Shown in pieces: positions 1 to 8,903 of a DNA stretch of 64,000 nucleotides; the stretch's first letter is position 1; every line of letters begins with the position of its first letter. The translations under genes were made by a program, and so were the position numbers. The notes beneath the pieces are model-generated. The model saw only the letters and a program-made list of their open reading frames with translations, was not told where the DNA came from and did not search any database. Source of the stretch: an uncultured Flavobacteriales bacterium (GTDB taxonomy: Bacteria; Bacteroidota; Bacteroidia; Flavobacteriales; Schleiferiaceae); assembly GCA_913055685.1 (NCBI GenBank), contig CAJXKC010000002.1:770920-834919 (forward strand), in the 5' to 3' direction.

Positions 1-774
1 GGGGATAAAATTGTTATTGGTGGAAATCTAGAGGAAGGAAAGCCGGTGGCAATCTATTTAAGTAAATCGGTTTATTCGATGTCCAATGATTATCCGGTTA
101 CCAATAATACTTTTACTGCGAAATTATATACCGATGACCCCGCTAGTCCTTTTACTCTGCAGGCGGTACAGGTGAATACTTACGAACCTAAATACGAGTA
201 TCAAAGTAATCATGTAATTGAATCCGGTAAGGCGTATCGACTGGAGGTAAGTGCTGCAGATTTACCCACTGCCCAAGTAAATACCTCGGTACCAAAAAAT
301 GCCGTAGTGCAGAATTTGGTCTACAATAGCACCACCAAGGACATTGAGTTCGAGATCAAGGATGAAGGAAAGGAAGAAAACTTCTACATGATTACCTTAA
401 GCGACGACGCCAATAATAGCGTCTACCTTTCCTCCTTAGATCTGGAATTGGAATTTCTAGAATTTGACATTTTTATTGGTGACGACGATTATGATGGTCG
501 ACGCTATGGTGATCGAGCCTACATAGCCGATCAAAAATGGGATGGCAATAGCCGGAAGTTTAACATCCGTATCGAAATAGAACCCATGTTTAATCGCTTT
601 TATCTGAATGTGTATAGCATATCTAAAAGCTACTATCGCCATGAAATTACTAAAGCCGCATACTATAATAGCGATGGTTTCTTTAGTGAACCAGTTCAAT
701 TGCATTCTAATGTAGAAGGCGGATACGGAATTTTAGGTGCCGCGGCAAAAAACTCGACCCTTATTCAGTATTAG
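1..774 (+). CDS. DUF4249 family protein, 5'-truncated by the window edge
   Basis: The reading frame is open from base 1, so the gene starts before the window. A GTG at 46 is only an internal valine, because in-frame residues before it (DKIVIGGNLEEGKPVAIYLS) already have the look of the conserved N-terminal part of DUF4249 proteins, where a short beta strand with an I-V-x-G pattern precedes a V-x-L-x-x-S strand. About 257 residues are visible, rich in beta strands, ending at TAG 772-774. DUF4249 proteins of Bacteroidota are usually exported lipoproteins encoded next to a TonB-dependent receptor; that partner would lie to the left, outside the window. The signal peptide is not visible. Function of the family is unknown. 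Family call fairly sure; function not. Confidence 0.72.
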   Translation, partial: GDKIVIGGNLEEGKPVAIYLSKSVYSMSNDYPVTNNTFTAKLYTDDPASPFTLQAVQVNTYEPKYEYQSNHVIESGKAYRLEVSAADLPTAQVNTSVPKNAVVQNLVYNSTTKDIEFEIKDEGKEENFYMITLSDDANNSVYLSSLDLELEFLEFDIFIGDDDYDGRRYGDRAYIADQKWDGNSRKFNIRIEIEPMFNRFYLNVYSISKSYYRHEITKAAYYNSDGFFSEPVQLHSNVEGGYGILGAAAKNSTLIQY

Positions 775-826
775 CAAATCTGTTGATTACAATTTGTAAA
801 GGCCTTAGTGCACGCAATAATGTTCT

Positions 827-834
827 TATTTTTG
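827..834 (+). promoter_or_regulatory. Bacteroidota-type -7 promoter element upstream of ftsK
   Basis: TATTTTTG matches the TAnnTTTG -7 consensus of the primary sigma factor of Bacteroidota, 15 bases before the ftsK ATG. A weak -33 match (TTAG at 805-808, consensus TTTG) lies about 18 bases upstream. It probably drives the whole ftsK-to-ribBA operon. Confidence 0.55.
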
Positions 835-848
835 CATTAGCATAGGCC

Positions 849-3320
849 ATGGCGAAAAAGAAAAACACCAAACCAAAAAAGAAAGTTGTTCTCGAAAGAG
901 CGACTAATTTTAAAAACTTCCTTGAACGTCCTAATACCAAGCTGGTCTTAGGACTATTTGCTTTATTCTTAGCCATTTATCTGGCAGCTTCCTTTATCTC
1001 CTATCTGCGATCTTGGGCCTATGATCAATCCTTTATGGCACAGTCCTTTTCGGAGGTTTTGGCTCGTCCAGAATTGCAGGCTAAAAATGCCTTAGGTAAA
1101 CTGGGGGCAGGTATTGCGCATCAATTTATCCATCGTTGGTTTGGTCTTGCGGCTTTCATTATACCATGGCTTTTAATCCTATTAGGCTTACGCCTGAGTT
1201 TAAACTTTAAACGCCTTCCGCTAAACCGATCACTGGCAACAAGTTTATTCTTCCTCATTTGGCTACCTACGGCCTTTGCCACCTTAATTCCCTTCCAAAA
1301 GCACTGGGCCGGAGCACTCGGCTACTTTTTCAATCAGTGGCTTCAAAGCTTAGCGGGGGGCTTGGGAAGTATTATGGTGCTCGCTATTAGTCTACTTCTT
1401 TTCCTAAGCATACGTTTCAAGTGGACCAGTGAAACCTTGATAAACTTTTTCCAAAAGTTTAAGAAGGAAGCGAAGACAGAAAACGATAATGTCGTTGATG
1501 AAAAAGAAGCCATTATTACAGATCATGCTGAGGATATTGTTCCGCAGAAAGAGCAAGCGGCCCCTAGCTTTGACTTAGTAGATGACTTTCAAGAAGAAAA
1601 TGAAGATCCAGAAGAGGAGGATAATGAGCTTCCGGAGCCAATTCTAAAGGAAGAACCAACTAGTCTTGAATTAGAAACTGAGAGCACAGCAGAAGAAGCA
1701 GAGTCTGAGGAGGACAATACCGATTTCGAAATTGAGCAAAAAGAGGAAGAAGAAGCTTTAAGTGCCAAGGAATTAAACCGAAAAGTAAAGGAGTTTGGCG
1801 AATACGATCCAACTTTGGACTTATCCCGTTTTAAGCTTCCTACCCTAGACCTGCTTAAGGATTTTGGCTCTACCAATATCACCATCAACGAGGAAGAGCT
1901 TTCAGAAAACAAGAATAAGATTGTTAATACCCTTAACAATTATAAGATTGAAATCGCCAAGATTAAGGCCACTATTGGTCCCACCGTTACGCTCTACGAA
2001 ATCGTTCCAGCACCGGGAGTGCGGATTTCAAAAATTAAAAACCTCGAAGACGACATCGCGCTAAGTCTCTCGGCCTTAGGAATACGAATTATTGCCCCTA
2101 TTCCGGGTAGAGGTACCATTGGTATTGAAGTACCGAATACCAATCCGCAAATGGTACCAATGCGCAACCTCATCGCTGGGGAAAAATTCCAAGACAGCAA
2201 AATGGAACTGCCCATTGCTTTTGGTAAAACCATTAGCAATGAGACTTATGTGGCCGATTTGGCGAAAATGCCTCACTTATTAATGGCGGGTGCTACGGGT
2301 CAGGGTAAGTCGGTCGGACTAAATGTAATTCTAACTTCCCTACTTTATAAGAAGCACCCATCGCAGGTAAAGTTCGTATTGGTTGACCCTAAAAAGGTGG
2401 AGCTTACCCTGTTTAATAAAATTGAACGTCATTATTTGGCCAAGCTTCCAGATACTGAAGAGGCCATAATTACTGATACTACTAAGGTTATCAATACCTT
2501 AAACTCGCTTTGTATTGAAATGGATGACCGTTATGAATTGCTGAAAAATGCGATGGTGCGGAATATCAAAGAATACAATGCTAAATTCATTCAGCGCAAG
2601 CTTAACCCTGAAGAGGGTCATCGTTACCTGCCCTATATTGTTTTGGTAATTGATGAGTTTGCCGACCTAATTATGACCGCCGGAAAAGAGGTGGAAACAC
2701 CCATTGCTCGATTAGCACAGTTAGCCCGTGCGATTGGCATTCACCTTATTGTTGCTACTCAGAGACCTTCGGTAAACGTAATTACCGGTATTATCAAAGC
2801 TAACTTCCCGGCGCGATGTGCCTTTAGGGTGACCTCGAAAATTGATTCACGCACTATCCTCGATGCGGGGGGCGCAGAGCAATTGATAGGTAAGGGTGAC
2901 ATGTTGTTGTCTCAGGGCTCTGACCTTATCCGTTTGCAATGTGCCTTTGTGGACACCCCTGAAGTTGAAAACATCACTGATTATATTGGTTCCCAGCAAG
3001 CCTACCCAGAAGCTTATAAACTACCTGAGTACAAAGGTGCCGATGAGGATGGCAATGTAGGTGTGGACCTGCTTGATCCGAGCGAAAGAGATGCACTATT
3101 TCAGGATGCCGCTCGTTTAGTAGTGCAGAGTCAGCAAGGCAGCACTTCCATGCTTCAGCGTAAGCTTAAATTGGGTTATAACCGAGCCGGAAGAATTGTC
3201 GATCAGCTAGAAGCAGCAGGTATTATAGGTCCATTCGAAGGCTCAAAAGCAAGAGAAGTACTAATCCCTGACGAATATGCTTTGGAACAATTATTGAATA
3301 ATGAAGCGAATAAAGAATAG
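849..3320 (+). CDS. ftsK: DNA translocase FtsK
   Basis: Septum-located DNA pump that clears and aligns chromosome termini during division. The 823-residue protein has about four N-terminal membrane segments (first at roughly 32-53, the others between 95 and 190), then a very acidic, Glu-rich linker (about 205-325), then the RecA-like motor. The Walker A loop GATGQGKSV is near residue 480 and the Walker B segment LVIDEFADLI near 598. The last 70 residues form the winged-helix gamma domain that reads KOPS-type sequences in other bacteria. Length and order are normal for the FtsK/SpoIIIE family. It is the first gene of an operon with lolA and an lptF-type permease, an arrangement common in flavobacteria. 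Identification is secure. Confidence 0.95.
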   Translation: MAKKKNTKPKKKVVLERATNFKNFLERPNTKLVLGLFALFLAIYLAASFISYLRSWAYDQSFMAQSFSEVLARPELQAKNALGKLGAGIAHQFIHRWFGLAAFIIPWLLILLGLRLSLNFKRLPLNRSLATSLFFLIWLPTAFATLIPFQKHWAGALGYFFNQWLQSLAGGLGSIMVLAISLLLFLSIRFKWTSETLINFFQKFKKEAKTENDNVVDEKEAIITDHAEDIVPQKEQAAPSFDLVDDFQEENEDPEEEDNELPEPILKEEPTSLELETESTAEEAESEEDNTDFEIEQKEEEEALSAKELNRKVKEFGEYDPTLDLSRFKLPTLDLLKDFGSTNITINEEELSENKNKIVNTLNNYKIEIAKIKATIGPTVTLYEIVPAPGVRISKIKNLEDDIALSLSALGIRIIAPIPGRGTIGIEVPNTNPQMVPMRNLIAGEKFQDSKMELPIAFGKTISNETYVADLAKMPHLLMAGATGQGKSVGLNVILTSLLYKKHPSQVKFVLVDPKKVELTLFNKIERHYLAKLPDTEEAIITDTTKVINTLNSLCIEMDDRYELLKNAMVRNIKEYNAKFIQRKLNPEEGHRYLPYIVLVIDEFADLIMTAGKEVETPIARLAQLARAIGIHLIVATQRPSVNVITGIIKANFPARCAFRVTSKIDSRTILDAGGAEQLIGKGDMLLSQGSDLIRLQCAFVDTPEVENITDYIGSQQAYPEAYKLPEYKGADEDGNVGVDLLDPSERDALFQDAARLVVQSQQGSTSMLQRKLKLGYNRAGRIVDQLEAAGIIGPFEGSKAREVLIPDEYALEQLLNNEANKE

Positions 3321-3963
3321 TATGTCCTTCCGTCTTTTATTCATCCTTGGAATTTTGAGTTTGCCCTTACACAGTCAGACTCACGTTGAAGCTAAAAACC
3401 TATTGCAAGAAGCTTCTAAAACCATGAAGTCGTTTCCAGCTTTAGAAATAGACTTTGAATATAATTTTGAAAACACCCGTGTAGATCCTCCAATCGTGCA
3501 AAAACAGAGCGGTACCATTGCCATAAAGGGTGATGACTATCGCCTCAAAGTGGGTGGTTTAGAACAATTAAGAGTGGGTAACAAACTTTACAATATTCTT
3601 CATGATGATGAAGAGGTTCAAGTAAGTACTTACGATGAAGAAGAGGAAGATCAAGGCCTTACCCCTTCTAAACTGCTCAATTTATTTGAAAAAGGCTACA
3701 GCTATAAGTTGGGCGGAAAGGAAAGCATTGATTCAAAAGTGATTCAATACATCATCCTCAAACCAATTGCTTCGGAAGAAATTGATAAGATTCAAATCGG
3801 AATCCTAAAGGGATCGAATGAGGTTTACTCCATGAAACAATGGGGCACCAACGGTACCGTTACCACCTTAAAAGTGAAGGCCCTGCGCAAAGCGGCTAAA
3901 TGGCCGGCGAATTACTTTAGCTTTAATCGCAGCCAATACGCCGATTACTACATCTCGGAATAA
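3301..3963 (+). CDS. lolA: LolA-like outer-membrane lipoprotein carrier protein
   Basis: Periplasmic chaperone that ferries lipoproteins from the inner to the outer membrane. The N-terminus has basic residues and a hydrophobic stretch (about 8-25) ending near LHSQ, consistent with a signal peptide. The mature part carries the LolA-like pattern of alternating strands with a S-G-T-I-A-I-K-G-D-D-Y-R segment near residues 72-83. Length, 220 residues, fits the family. It overlaps the end of ftsK by 20 bases if it starts at the ATG at 3301; a second ATG at 3322 would give no overlap and keeps the signal peptide, so the start is uncertain. It is followed directly by the LptF-like permease. Bacteroidota LolA proteins are divergent, so partner details are inferred. 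Confidence 0.82.
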   Translation: MKRIKNSMSFRLLFILGILSLPLHSQTHVEAKNLLQEASKTMKSFPALEIDFEYNFENTRVDPPIVQKQSGTIAIKGDDYRLKVGGLEQLRVGNKLYNILHDDEEVQVSTYDEEEEDQGLTPSKLLNLFEKGYSYKLGGKESIDSKVIQYIILKPIASEEIDKIQIGILKGSNEVYSMKQWGTNGTVTTLKVKALRKAAKWPANYFSFNRSQYADYYISE

Positions 3964-5412
3964 ATGAAAACCCTCGACCGCTTTGTATTAAAGTCATACC
4001 TCCGCCCCTTTATCATCACTTTTTTAGTGATGATTTTGTTTCTGCTTATGCAGTTTGTGTGGAAGTACATCGACGATTTAGCCGGTCGCGGAGTGGAGTG
4101 GTATTACATTGCCGAACTTTTGTTTTACACCAGTGCTACCTTGGTTCCAATGGCCCTGCCCCTAGCGGTATTGTTAAGCTCGGTTATGGTCTTAGGTACC
4201 TTGGGAGAAAACAATGAGTTAGCGGCGATGAAGTCTTCAGGCATAAGCCTTATGCGGGTTATGCGCCCCTTGCTGGTTTTTGTTTCTATTTTGGCGGTTT
4301 CCGCATTTCTCTTCGCCAATTATGTGATTCCAGTAGCAAACCTTAAAAGTGCCACCCTTCGTCGGAATATCACCAATAAGAAACCAGCCCTTAGTATTCG
4401 TGAAGGGGTTTTCTATTCGGGTATTGATGGTTATTCGATAAAGATTGGAAAAAAGATGGGACCGAATCAAAACCTCTTAAAGGAGGTGTTGATCTACGAC
4501 CATACTCAGAAGAATGGTAATACCAAGGTTATCGTTGCCGATAGCGGTAAAATGCAGGTAACAAGCGACGAGCAATTCCTAGAAATTACCCTTTACGATG
4601 GTCACAGTTATGAGGACCTTATCCCTAAGAAAAGTAAGGATCGTGACAATCGGCCCTTTGTACGCTCCAATTTTGAGGAAAGTCTAATCCGTTTTAACCT
4701 TAGTGTCTTTCAGGCAGGCGACTTACGTAAATCGGGTCGCAAGGAGTTCGACATGCTTAATGTGAAGCAATTAGAGGTAGCCGTAGATAGCCTGAATAAA
4801 AGTCTAGCCGAGGTACGGGATGAGTTCTCGGAGCAAATGGTAAAAAGGTTGGCTTACGATGACCTTAAAGACATCCCAAAGGAAGATACCGTCTTTGTTT
4901 CCCAAAAAGAATGGAACAATAACCTTCTGCTCAACTTCGAAGAACGTATGCGCTCACGGATTCTTCAAAATTCTTTACGTATCGCTAATTCCTATCGTGC
5001 CTATTACAGTAATGCCAATGCGATGCAAAGCTGGCGCAAAACAATCATTACCCGGCATGTCTTAGAATGGCAGAAGAAATTCTCCGTTTCCTTTGCCGTA
5101 ATCGTATTGTTTTTTGTGGGCGCACCTTTGGGAGCAATCATCCGTAAGGGCGGTATGGGCATGCCAGTGGTGGTGAGTGTCTTTATCTTTATCGTGTATC
5201 ACGTCACCAGCTTTTCCTTTGAGAAATTAGGTCGCTTTATGTATTGGTCGCCTTTTCAAGCGATGTGGACCGCTAACTTTATTCTCTTACCGATCGGACT
5301 CTGGCTTACTTATAAATCGGCAACCGATTCAGTCATCTTTAATGCAGAAGTTTATTTGAAGCCTTTTCAAAAAATGGGAGATTTTTTCAAAAAGCTATTT
5401 AATAAATCCTAG
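3964..5412 (+). CDS. LptF/LptG family (YjgP/YjgQ) lipopolysaccharide export permease
   Basis: Inner-membrane permease of the Lpt machine that extracts lipopolysaccharide from the inner membrane toward the outer membrane. The 482-residue protein has the family layout: an N-terminal pair of membrane segments (about 17-36 and 50-77), a third near 97-118, a large periplasmic beta-jellyroll-like region, and three C-terminal membrane segments after about residue 370, containing GAPLGAIIRKGGMGMPVV, a strongly conserved piece. It starts one codon after the lolA stop. It is longer than enterobacterial LptF (about 366) because of an extended, charged periplasmic part (about 250-340), usual in Bacteroidota. 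LptF versus LptG cannot be decided from one copy. Confidence 0.88.
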   Translation: MKTLDRFVLKSYLRPFIITFLVMILFLLMQFVWKYIDDLAGRGVEWYYIAELLFYTSATLVPMALPLAVLLSSVMVLGTLGENNELAAMKSSGISLMRVMRPLLVFVSILAVSAFLFANYVIPVANLKSATLRRNITNKKPALSIREGVFYSGIDGYSIKIGKKMGPNQNLLKEVLIYDHTQKNGNTKVIVADSGKMQVTSDEQFLEITLYDGHSYEDLIPKKSKDRDNRPFVRSNFEESLIRFNLSVFQAGDLRKSGRKEFDMLNVKQLEVAVDSLNKSLAEVRDEFSEQMVKRLAYDDLKDIPKEDTVFVSQKEWNNNLLLNFEERMRSRILQNSLRIANSYRAYYSNANAMQSWRKTIITRHVLEWQKKFSVSFAVIVLFFVGAPLGAIIRKGGMGMPVVVSVFIFIVYHVTSFSFEKLGRFMYWSPFQAMWTANFILLPIGLWLTYKSATDSVIFNAEVYLKPFQKMGDFFKKLFNKS

Positions 5413-5414
5413 GC

Positions 5415-6614
5415 GTGAAAGTGCTCCTACTTTGCAATAAGGTTCCCTACCCGGCCAAGGATGGCTCTAGCATAGCTATAAAGTCAATGACCGAGGGCTT
5501 ATTAGTCAATGATGCTAAGGTGCATTTATTAAGCCTTAACACCCGTAAGCATTACCGCAGCGAGAAGGATTACTTGGAGCATTTACCCGATGGACTAGTA
5601 TTTGAAAAAGTAGATGTTAATACCGACATCCACCCCTGGGGAGCTTTCTTAAATATAATAAGCGGAAAAGCCTATCATGTAAGTCGTTTTCTACAAAAGG
5701 ACTACAGCCTAAGACTGAAGGAAACTTTAAGGAATAATCACTTCGATATTATTCAGTTAGAAGGCCTAAGCATGGCGGTTTACATACCTCTAATTCGAAA
5801 GTATTCTACCGCTAGCATAGTTTTACGGGCACATAATATTGAATTCAAGATTTGGGAACGCCATACCAAACACGAGCCTTCCTTTTGGAAAAGGCAATAT
5901 TTAAACCTACAGACTAAGAGGCTTAAAAAATTTGAAAAACAAAGCTTTAAAGCGGTGGAAGCGGCCTTGTTTATCACTAAGCGAGACCAAAAGCTTTACC
6001 GCGAATGGGGTGGTCAGACCATTTCCTTAGTGGCACCTTGCGGCTTGGATTTAAAAGCCTATCGACCGATTAAAAATGAGGATGAGCCAAGCTTTGATGT
6101 AGTTCACTTGGCCAGCCTAGACTGGTTGCCAAATGAACAAGGCGCGCTGTGGTTCCTGGAAGAGGTTTGGCCTTTAATTTTAGAAGCAAGACCCAATACT
6201 CGCCTAGCCTTTGGCGGACGCCACATGTCCAAGGCCATTATTGAAAAGGCCAGTGACTTGGTTTGGCTCTATCCAGAAGTAAAAGATGCCAAAGAATTTA
6301 TAAGTCGGGCTAAAATCGCCATTGTTCCTCTGCTCGCTGGCAGTGGCATGCGCATTAAGCTTTTGGAATATTTAGCCTGGGGAAAAGCAGTAGTGAGCAC
6401 TCCTTTAGGCGCAGAAGGAATAGAGGTTAAGAATGGTAAAGAAATGCTTTTAGCCGATGATGCCGAAAGCTTTGCCGCTGGGGTGGTATATTTGCTCGAT
6501 GATCAGGAGAGTCGCGAGGCCATGCAAAGAGCGGCCCGTCGCTTTTTTGAGACACACTTTAATAATCAAAAATTGGGGCAGGAAATTCTCCAGTTTTATG
6601 CCACTCTCTTATGA
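5415..6614 (+). CDS. Glycosyltransferase family 4 (GT-B fold)
   Basis: Probable sugar transferase for a cell-surface glycan. The 399-residue protein shows the GT-B two-domain layout: an N-terminal acceptor domain starting VLLLCNKVPYPAKDGSS, and a C-terminal nucleotide-sugar domain with an E-x7-E region (GSGMRIKLLEYLAWGKAVVS, about 313-332) where GT4 enzymes hold the donor sugar. Start is a GTG two bases after the lptF stop; no nearer ATG fits. Its end overlaps the next transferase by four bases (ATGA), so the two are translationally coupled. Donor and acceptor are not predictable. Its place beside the LPS export permease suggests an envelope role, which is inference. Confidence 0.85.
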   Translation: MKVLLLCNKVPYPAKDGSSIAIKSMTEGLLVNDAKVHLLSLNTRKHYRSEKDYLEHLPDGLVFEKVDVNTDIHPWGAFLNIISGKAYHVSRFLQKDYSLRLKETLRNNHFDIIQLEGLSMAVYIPLIRKYSTASIVLRAHNIEFKIWERHTKHEPSFWKRQYLNLQTKRLKKFEKQSFKAVEAALFITKRDQKLYREWGGQTISLVAPCGLDLKAYRPIKNEDEPSFDVVHLASLDWLPNEQGALWFLEEVWPLILEARPNTRLAFGGRHMSKAIIEKASDLVWLYPEVKDAKEFISRAKIAIVPLLAGSGMRIKLLEYLAWGKAVVSTPLGAEGIEVKNGKEMLLADDAESFAAGVVYLLDDQESREAMQRAARRFFETHFNNQKLGQEILQFYATLL

Positions 6615-7789
6615 CCTTATTCTGGCAAATTCTCTTTTGGATTAGTTTAGGCGGCCTAAGTATTGCTTATGTCTTCTACCCTGCCCTAGTAATAGTATTG
6701 AGTCGTTTTAAGAGTCAAAGAGCTACGACTGAAATACTTCCAGAAAACTGGCCCGAAGTGGATATTGTCTTCGCGGCTTTTAATGAAGAGGCAGTTTTAC
6801 AAGATAAAATCGAGACGCTACTGGCTCTTAACTATCCGCCCGAAAAACTGAACTTCAGGATTGGATCAGATAATAGCACCGATGCCACCAATACCATCCT
6901 AAAACAATGGGCGAAAAAAGATGATCGTTTCAAGATTAAGCTTTTTAAAAGTCGCCAAGGGAAAAGTAATATTATAAATCAATTAGTGCCCGAAAGCACA
7001 GCCGACTTTCTCTTCCTAACCGATGCTAACATTCTATTTCACCCCGACTCACTGCGCAAGTTGGTTTTAAAATTAGTATCCAATCGAAAAACTGGAGCGG
7101 TAGGTGCGGAGATCTTTTATACTAGTCCCAGTAAGCAAGGCATAAGCAAGCAGGAAAACACCTATCTACAAATTGAAAACAAGGTAAAACTTGGTGAAAG
7201 TAATTTGTGGAAAGCGGCCATGGGTCTCGAAGGCGGGGCCTACCTGATTCGTCGCGAACTTTTTCCAGAAATCCCTCCCCTCTTTTTTATGGAGGACTTC
7301 TTTGTGAGTATGCACCTGTTTAAACATCGCTATCAAGTACTCTGGGAGCCACAAGCCCAGGTCTTTGAAGATGTAAGTGTTTCTCCCCAAGAAGAATACC
7401 GCCGCAAAGTGCGAATCTCCATCGGCAACTTCCAAAACCTCGCCTATTACAAAGGGCTCATTTTAAAAAGGTTTTGGCCAATTGGCCTTAGCTTTATTGG
7501 TCATAAAGTCCTGCGTTGGTTTAGTCCCTTCTTCTTATTATTACTATTAATAAGTGCCCCCCAGTTGGCTTTAGACCATTGGTTCTACAGCTTAACTGCA
7601 GGATTTTATATGTTATTTATAGGCTTAGGACTTTTTGGAATCCTATTTTCGCAAAAAAATAAAGCTGGAGTATTAAAATACCCTGGTCACTTCATTTACA
7701 TGAACCTTGCTCTCTTAGACGGGTTCTTAACCTATATCAAAGGAATAAAGACAAATGCCTGGCAGCCCACAGCAAGAAAACAAGTTTGA
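6611..7789 (+). CDS. Glycosyltransferase family 2, membrane-anchored
   Basis: Processive-type or polyprenyl-linked glycosyltransferase with GT-A fold. One N-terminal membrane segment (about 5-27) is followed by the catalytic domain with VDIVFAAFNEE, the S-D-N-S-T-D nucleotide-binding piece, a T-D-A-N motif in the metal-binding D-x-D position (about 138-141), and an E-D-F-F acid followed by R-R-K-V-R-I, which resembles the Q/R-x-x-R-W segment. Two or three further membrane segments fill residues 300-375. The 392-residue length fits. It overlaps the upstream GT4 by four bases and runs 35 bases into ribBA. Substrate unknown. Confidence 0.85.
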   Translation: MTLFWQILFWISLGGLSIAYVFYPALVIVLSRFKSQRATTEILPENWPEVDIVFAAFNEEAVLQDKIETLLALNYPPEKLNFRIGSDNSTDATNTILKQWAKKDDRFKIKLFKSRQGKSNIINQLVPESTADFLFLTDANILFHPDSLRKLVLKLVSNRKTGAVGAEIFYTSPSKQGISKQENTYLQIENKVKLGESNLWKAAMGLEGGAYLIRRELFPEIPPLFFMEDFFVSMHLFKHRYQVLWEPQAQVFEDVSVSPQEEYRRKVRISIGNFQNLAYYKGLILKRFWPIGLSFIGHKVLRWFSPFFLLLLLISAPQLALDHWFYSLTAGFYMLFIGLGLFGILFSQKNKAGVLKYPGHFIYMNLALLDGFLTYIKGIKTNAWQPTARKQV

Positions 7790-8903
7790 GCTCAATACCA
7801 TTGAAGAGGCTATTGCCGATATCAAAGCAGGTAAAGTAGTTATTGTAGTAGACGATGAAGATCGTGAGAATGAAGGCGATTTTGTGGCTGCTGCCGAGAT
7901 GGTGAGCCCAGAGATGATCAACTTTATGACCAAGGAAGGCCGCGGTCTAATCTGTGCCCCTCTAATTGATGAGCGCTGCAAGGACTTGGAATTGGAACCC
8001 ATGGTGACAAAAAATACCGATCCCATGCATACGCAGTTTACCGTTTCGGTTGATCTGATGGGGAACGGCGTTACCACCGGTATTTCGGCTGCCGATAGAG
8101 CAAAGACCATTCAAGCTTTAGTAGACCCCAATACCAAACCCGAGGATTTAAACCGACCTGGACATATATTCCCGCTGATTGCTAAACCAGGTGGGGTGCT
8201 CCGAAGAACTGGTCACACAGAAGCGGCTATCGATTTGGCTCGCTTGGCAGGGAAAAAGCCAGCAGGAGTTATTGTTGAGATCATGAATGAGGATGGCAGC
8301 ATGGCGCGCCTTCCCCAATTGCTTGAAATAGCTAAAAAGCACGACCTTAAGCTCATTAGCATCGAAGATTTGGTTGCCTACCGTATGCAAGCCGAATCAC
8401 TAATTCACTTGGAAGAACAATTTGAATTAGAAACGGAATACGGCCACTTTTGCCTGCGCGCTTTCCGTCAGACCACCAATGATCAGATTCATATCGCACT
8501 TAGCATGGGGGAATGGACTAAAGATGAGGATGTTTTAGTGCGCATGCACTCCGCTTCGGTAGCGAACGATATCTTCGAGATTTTAACCGCCGACACCTCC
8601 CATCAATTAGGCAAGGCTTTGGCCAAGGTGGCAGAAGAAGGAAAAGGTGCCGTAGTTTACATGAATCAAGAGATGAATCGCGGTAAACTTTTAGAAAGAA
8701 TTCGCGACTATCGCATAAACCTCGAAAGCAAGGATCAAACTAAAAAAGTGAGTTTCAATAAAGACGCTCGTGACTTTGGTATTGGCGCTCAGATATTGCA
8801 TCAATTGGGGATTAGCAGAGTTAAACTCCTTACCAATAATCCCATTAAACGAGTAGGCATCACTGGTTATGGGCTCACCATTACCGAAAACGTTAGGATG
8901 TAA
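7755..8903 (+). CDS. ribBA: RibBA: 3,4-dihydroxy-2-butanone-4-phosphate synthase with a degenerate GTP cyclohydrolase II domain
   Basis: Riboflavin biosynthesis. Residues 10-215 are a complete RibB domain that turns ribulose 5-phosphate into dihydroxybutanone phosphate: VVVDDEDRENEGDFV at 31-44, HTEAAIDLARLAG at 154-166 and an E-I-M-N-E-D-G motif are all present. Residues 225-382 align with GTP cyclohydrolase II (start EYGHFCLRAFRQT, end LLTNNPIKR), but the zinc site is gone: the segment that is normally H-S-E-C...R-C-D-C-G reads HSASVANDIFEILTADTSHQ (265-284) with no cysteine, and the R-Q-E-G-R loop is NQEMNRG. The second half is therefore probably not a cyclohydrolase, and the cell should have a separate RibA elsewhere. 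The start overlaps the preceding gene by 35 bases. Confidence 0.92.
   Translation: MPGSPQQENKFELNTIEEAIADIKAGKVVIVVDDEDRENEGDFVAAAEMVSPEMINFMTKEGRGLICAPLIDERCKDLELEPMVTKNTDPMHTQFTVSVDLMGNGVTTGISAADRAKTIQALVDPNTKPEDLNRPGHIFPLIAKPGGVLRRTGHTEAAIDLARLAGKKPAGVIVEIMNEDGSMARLPQLLEIAKKHDLKLISIEDLVAYRMQAESLIHLEEQFELETEYGHFCLRAFRQTTNDQIHIALSMGEWTKDEDVLVRMHSASVANDIFEILTADTSHQLGKALAKVAEEGKGAVVYMNQEMNRGKLLERIRDYRINLESKDQTKKVSFNKDARDFGIGAQILHQLGISRVKLLTNNPIKRVGITGYGLTITENVRM

Noticed and set aside
1589..1939. A Ser-rich open frame on the minus strand
   Set aside because: Complement of the Glu-rich FtsK linker; no start signal, no domain.
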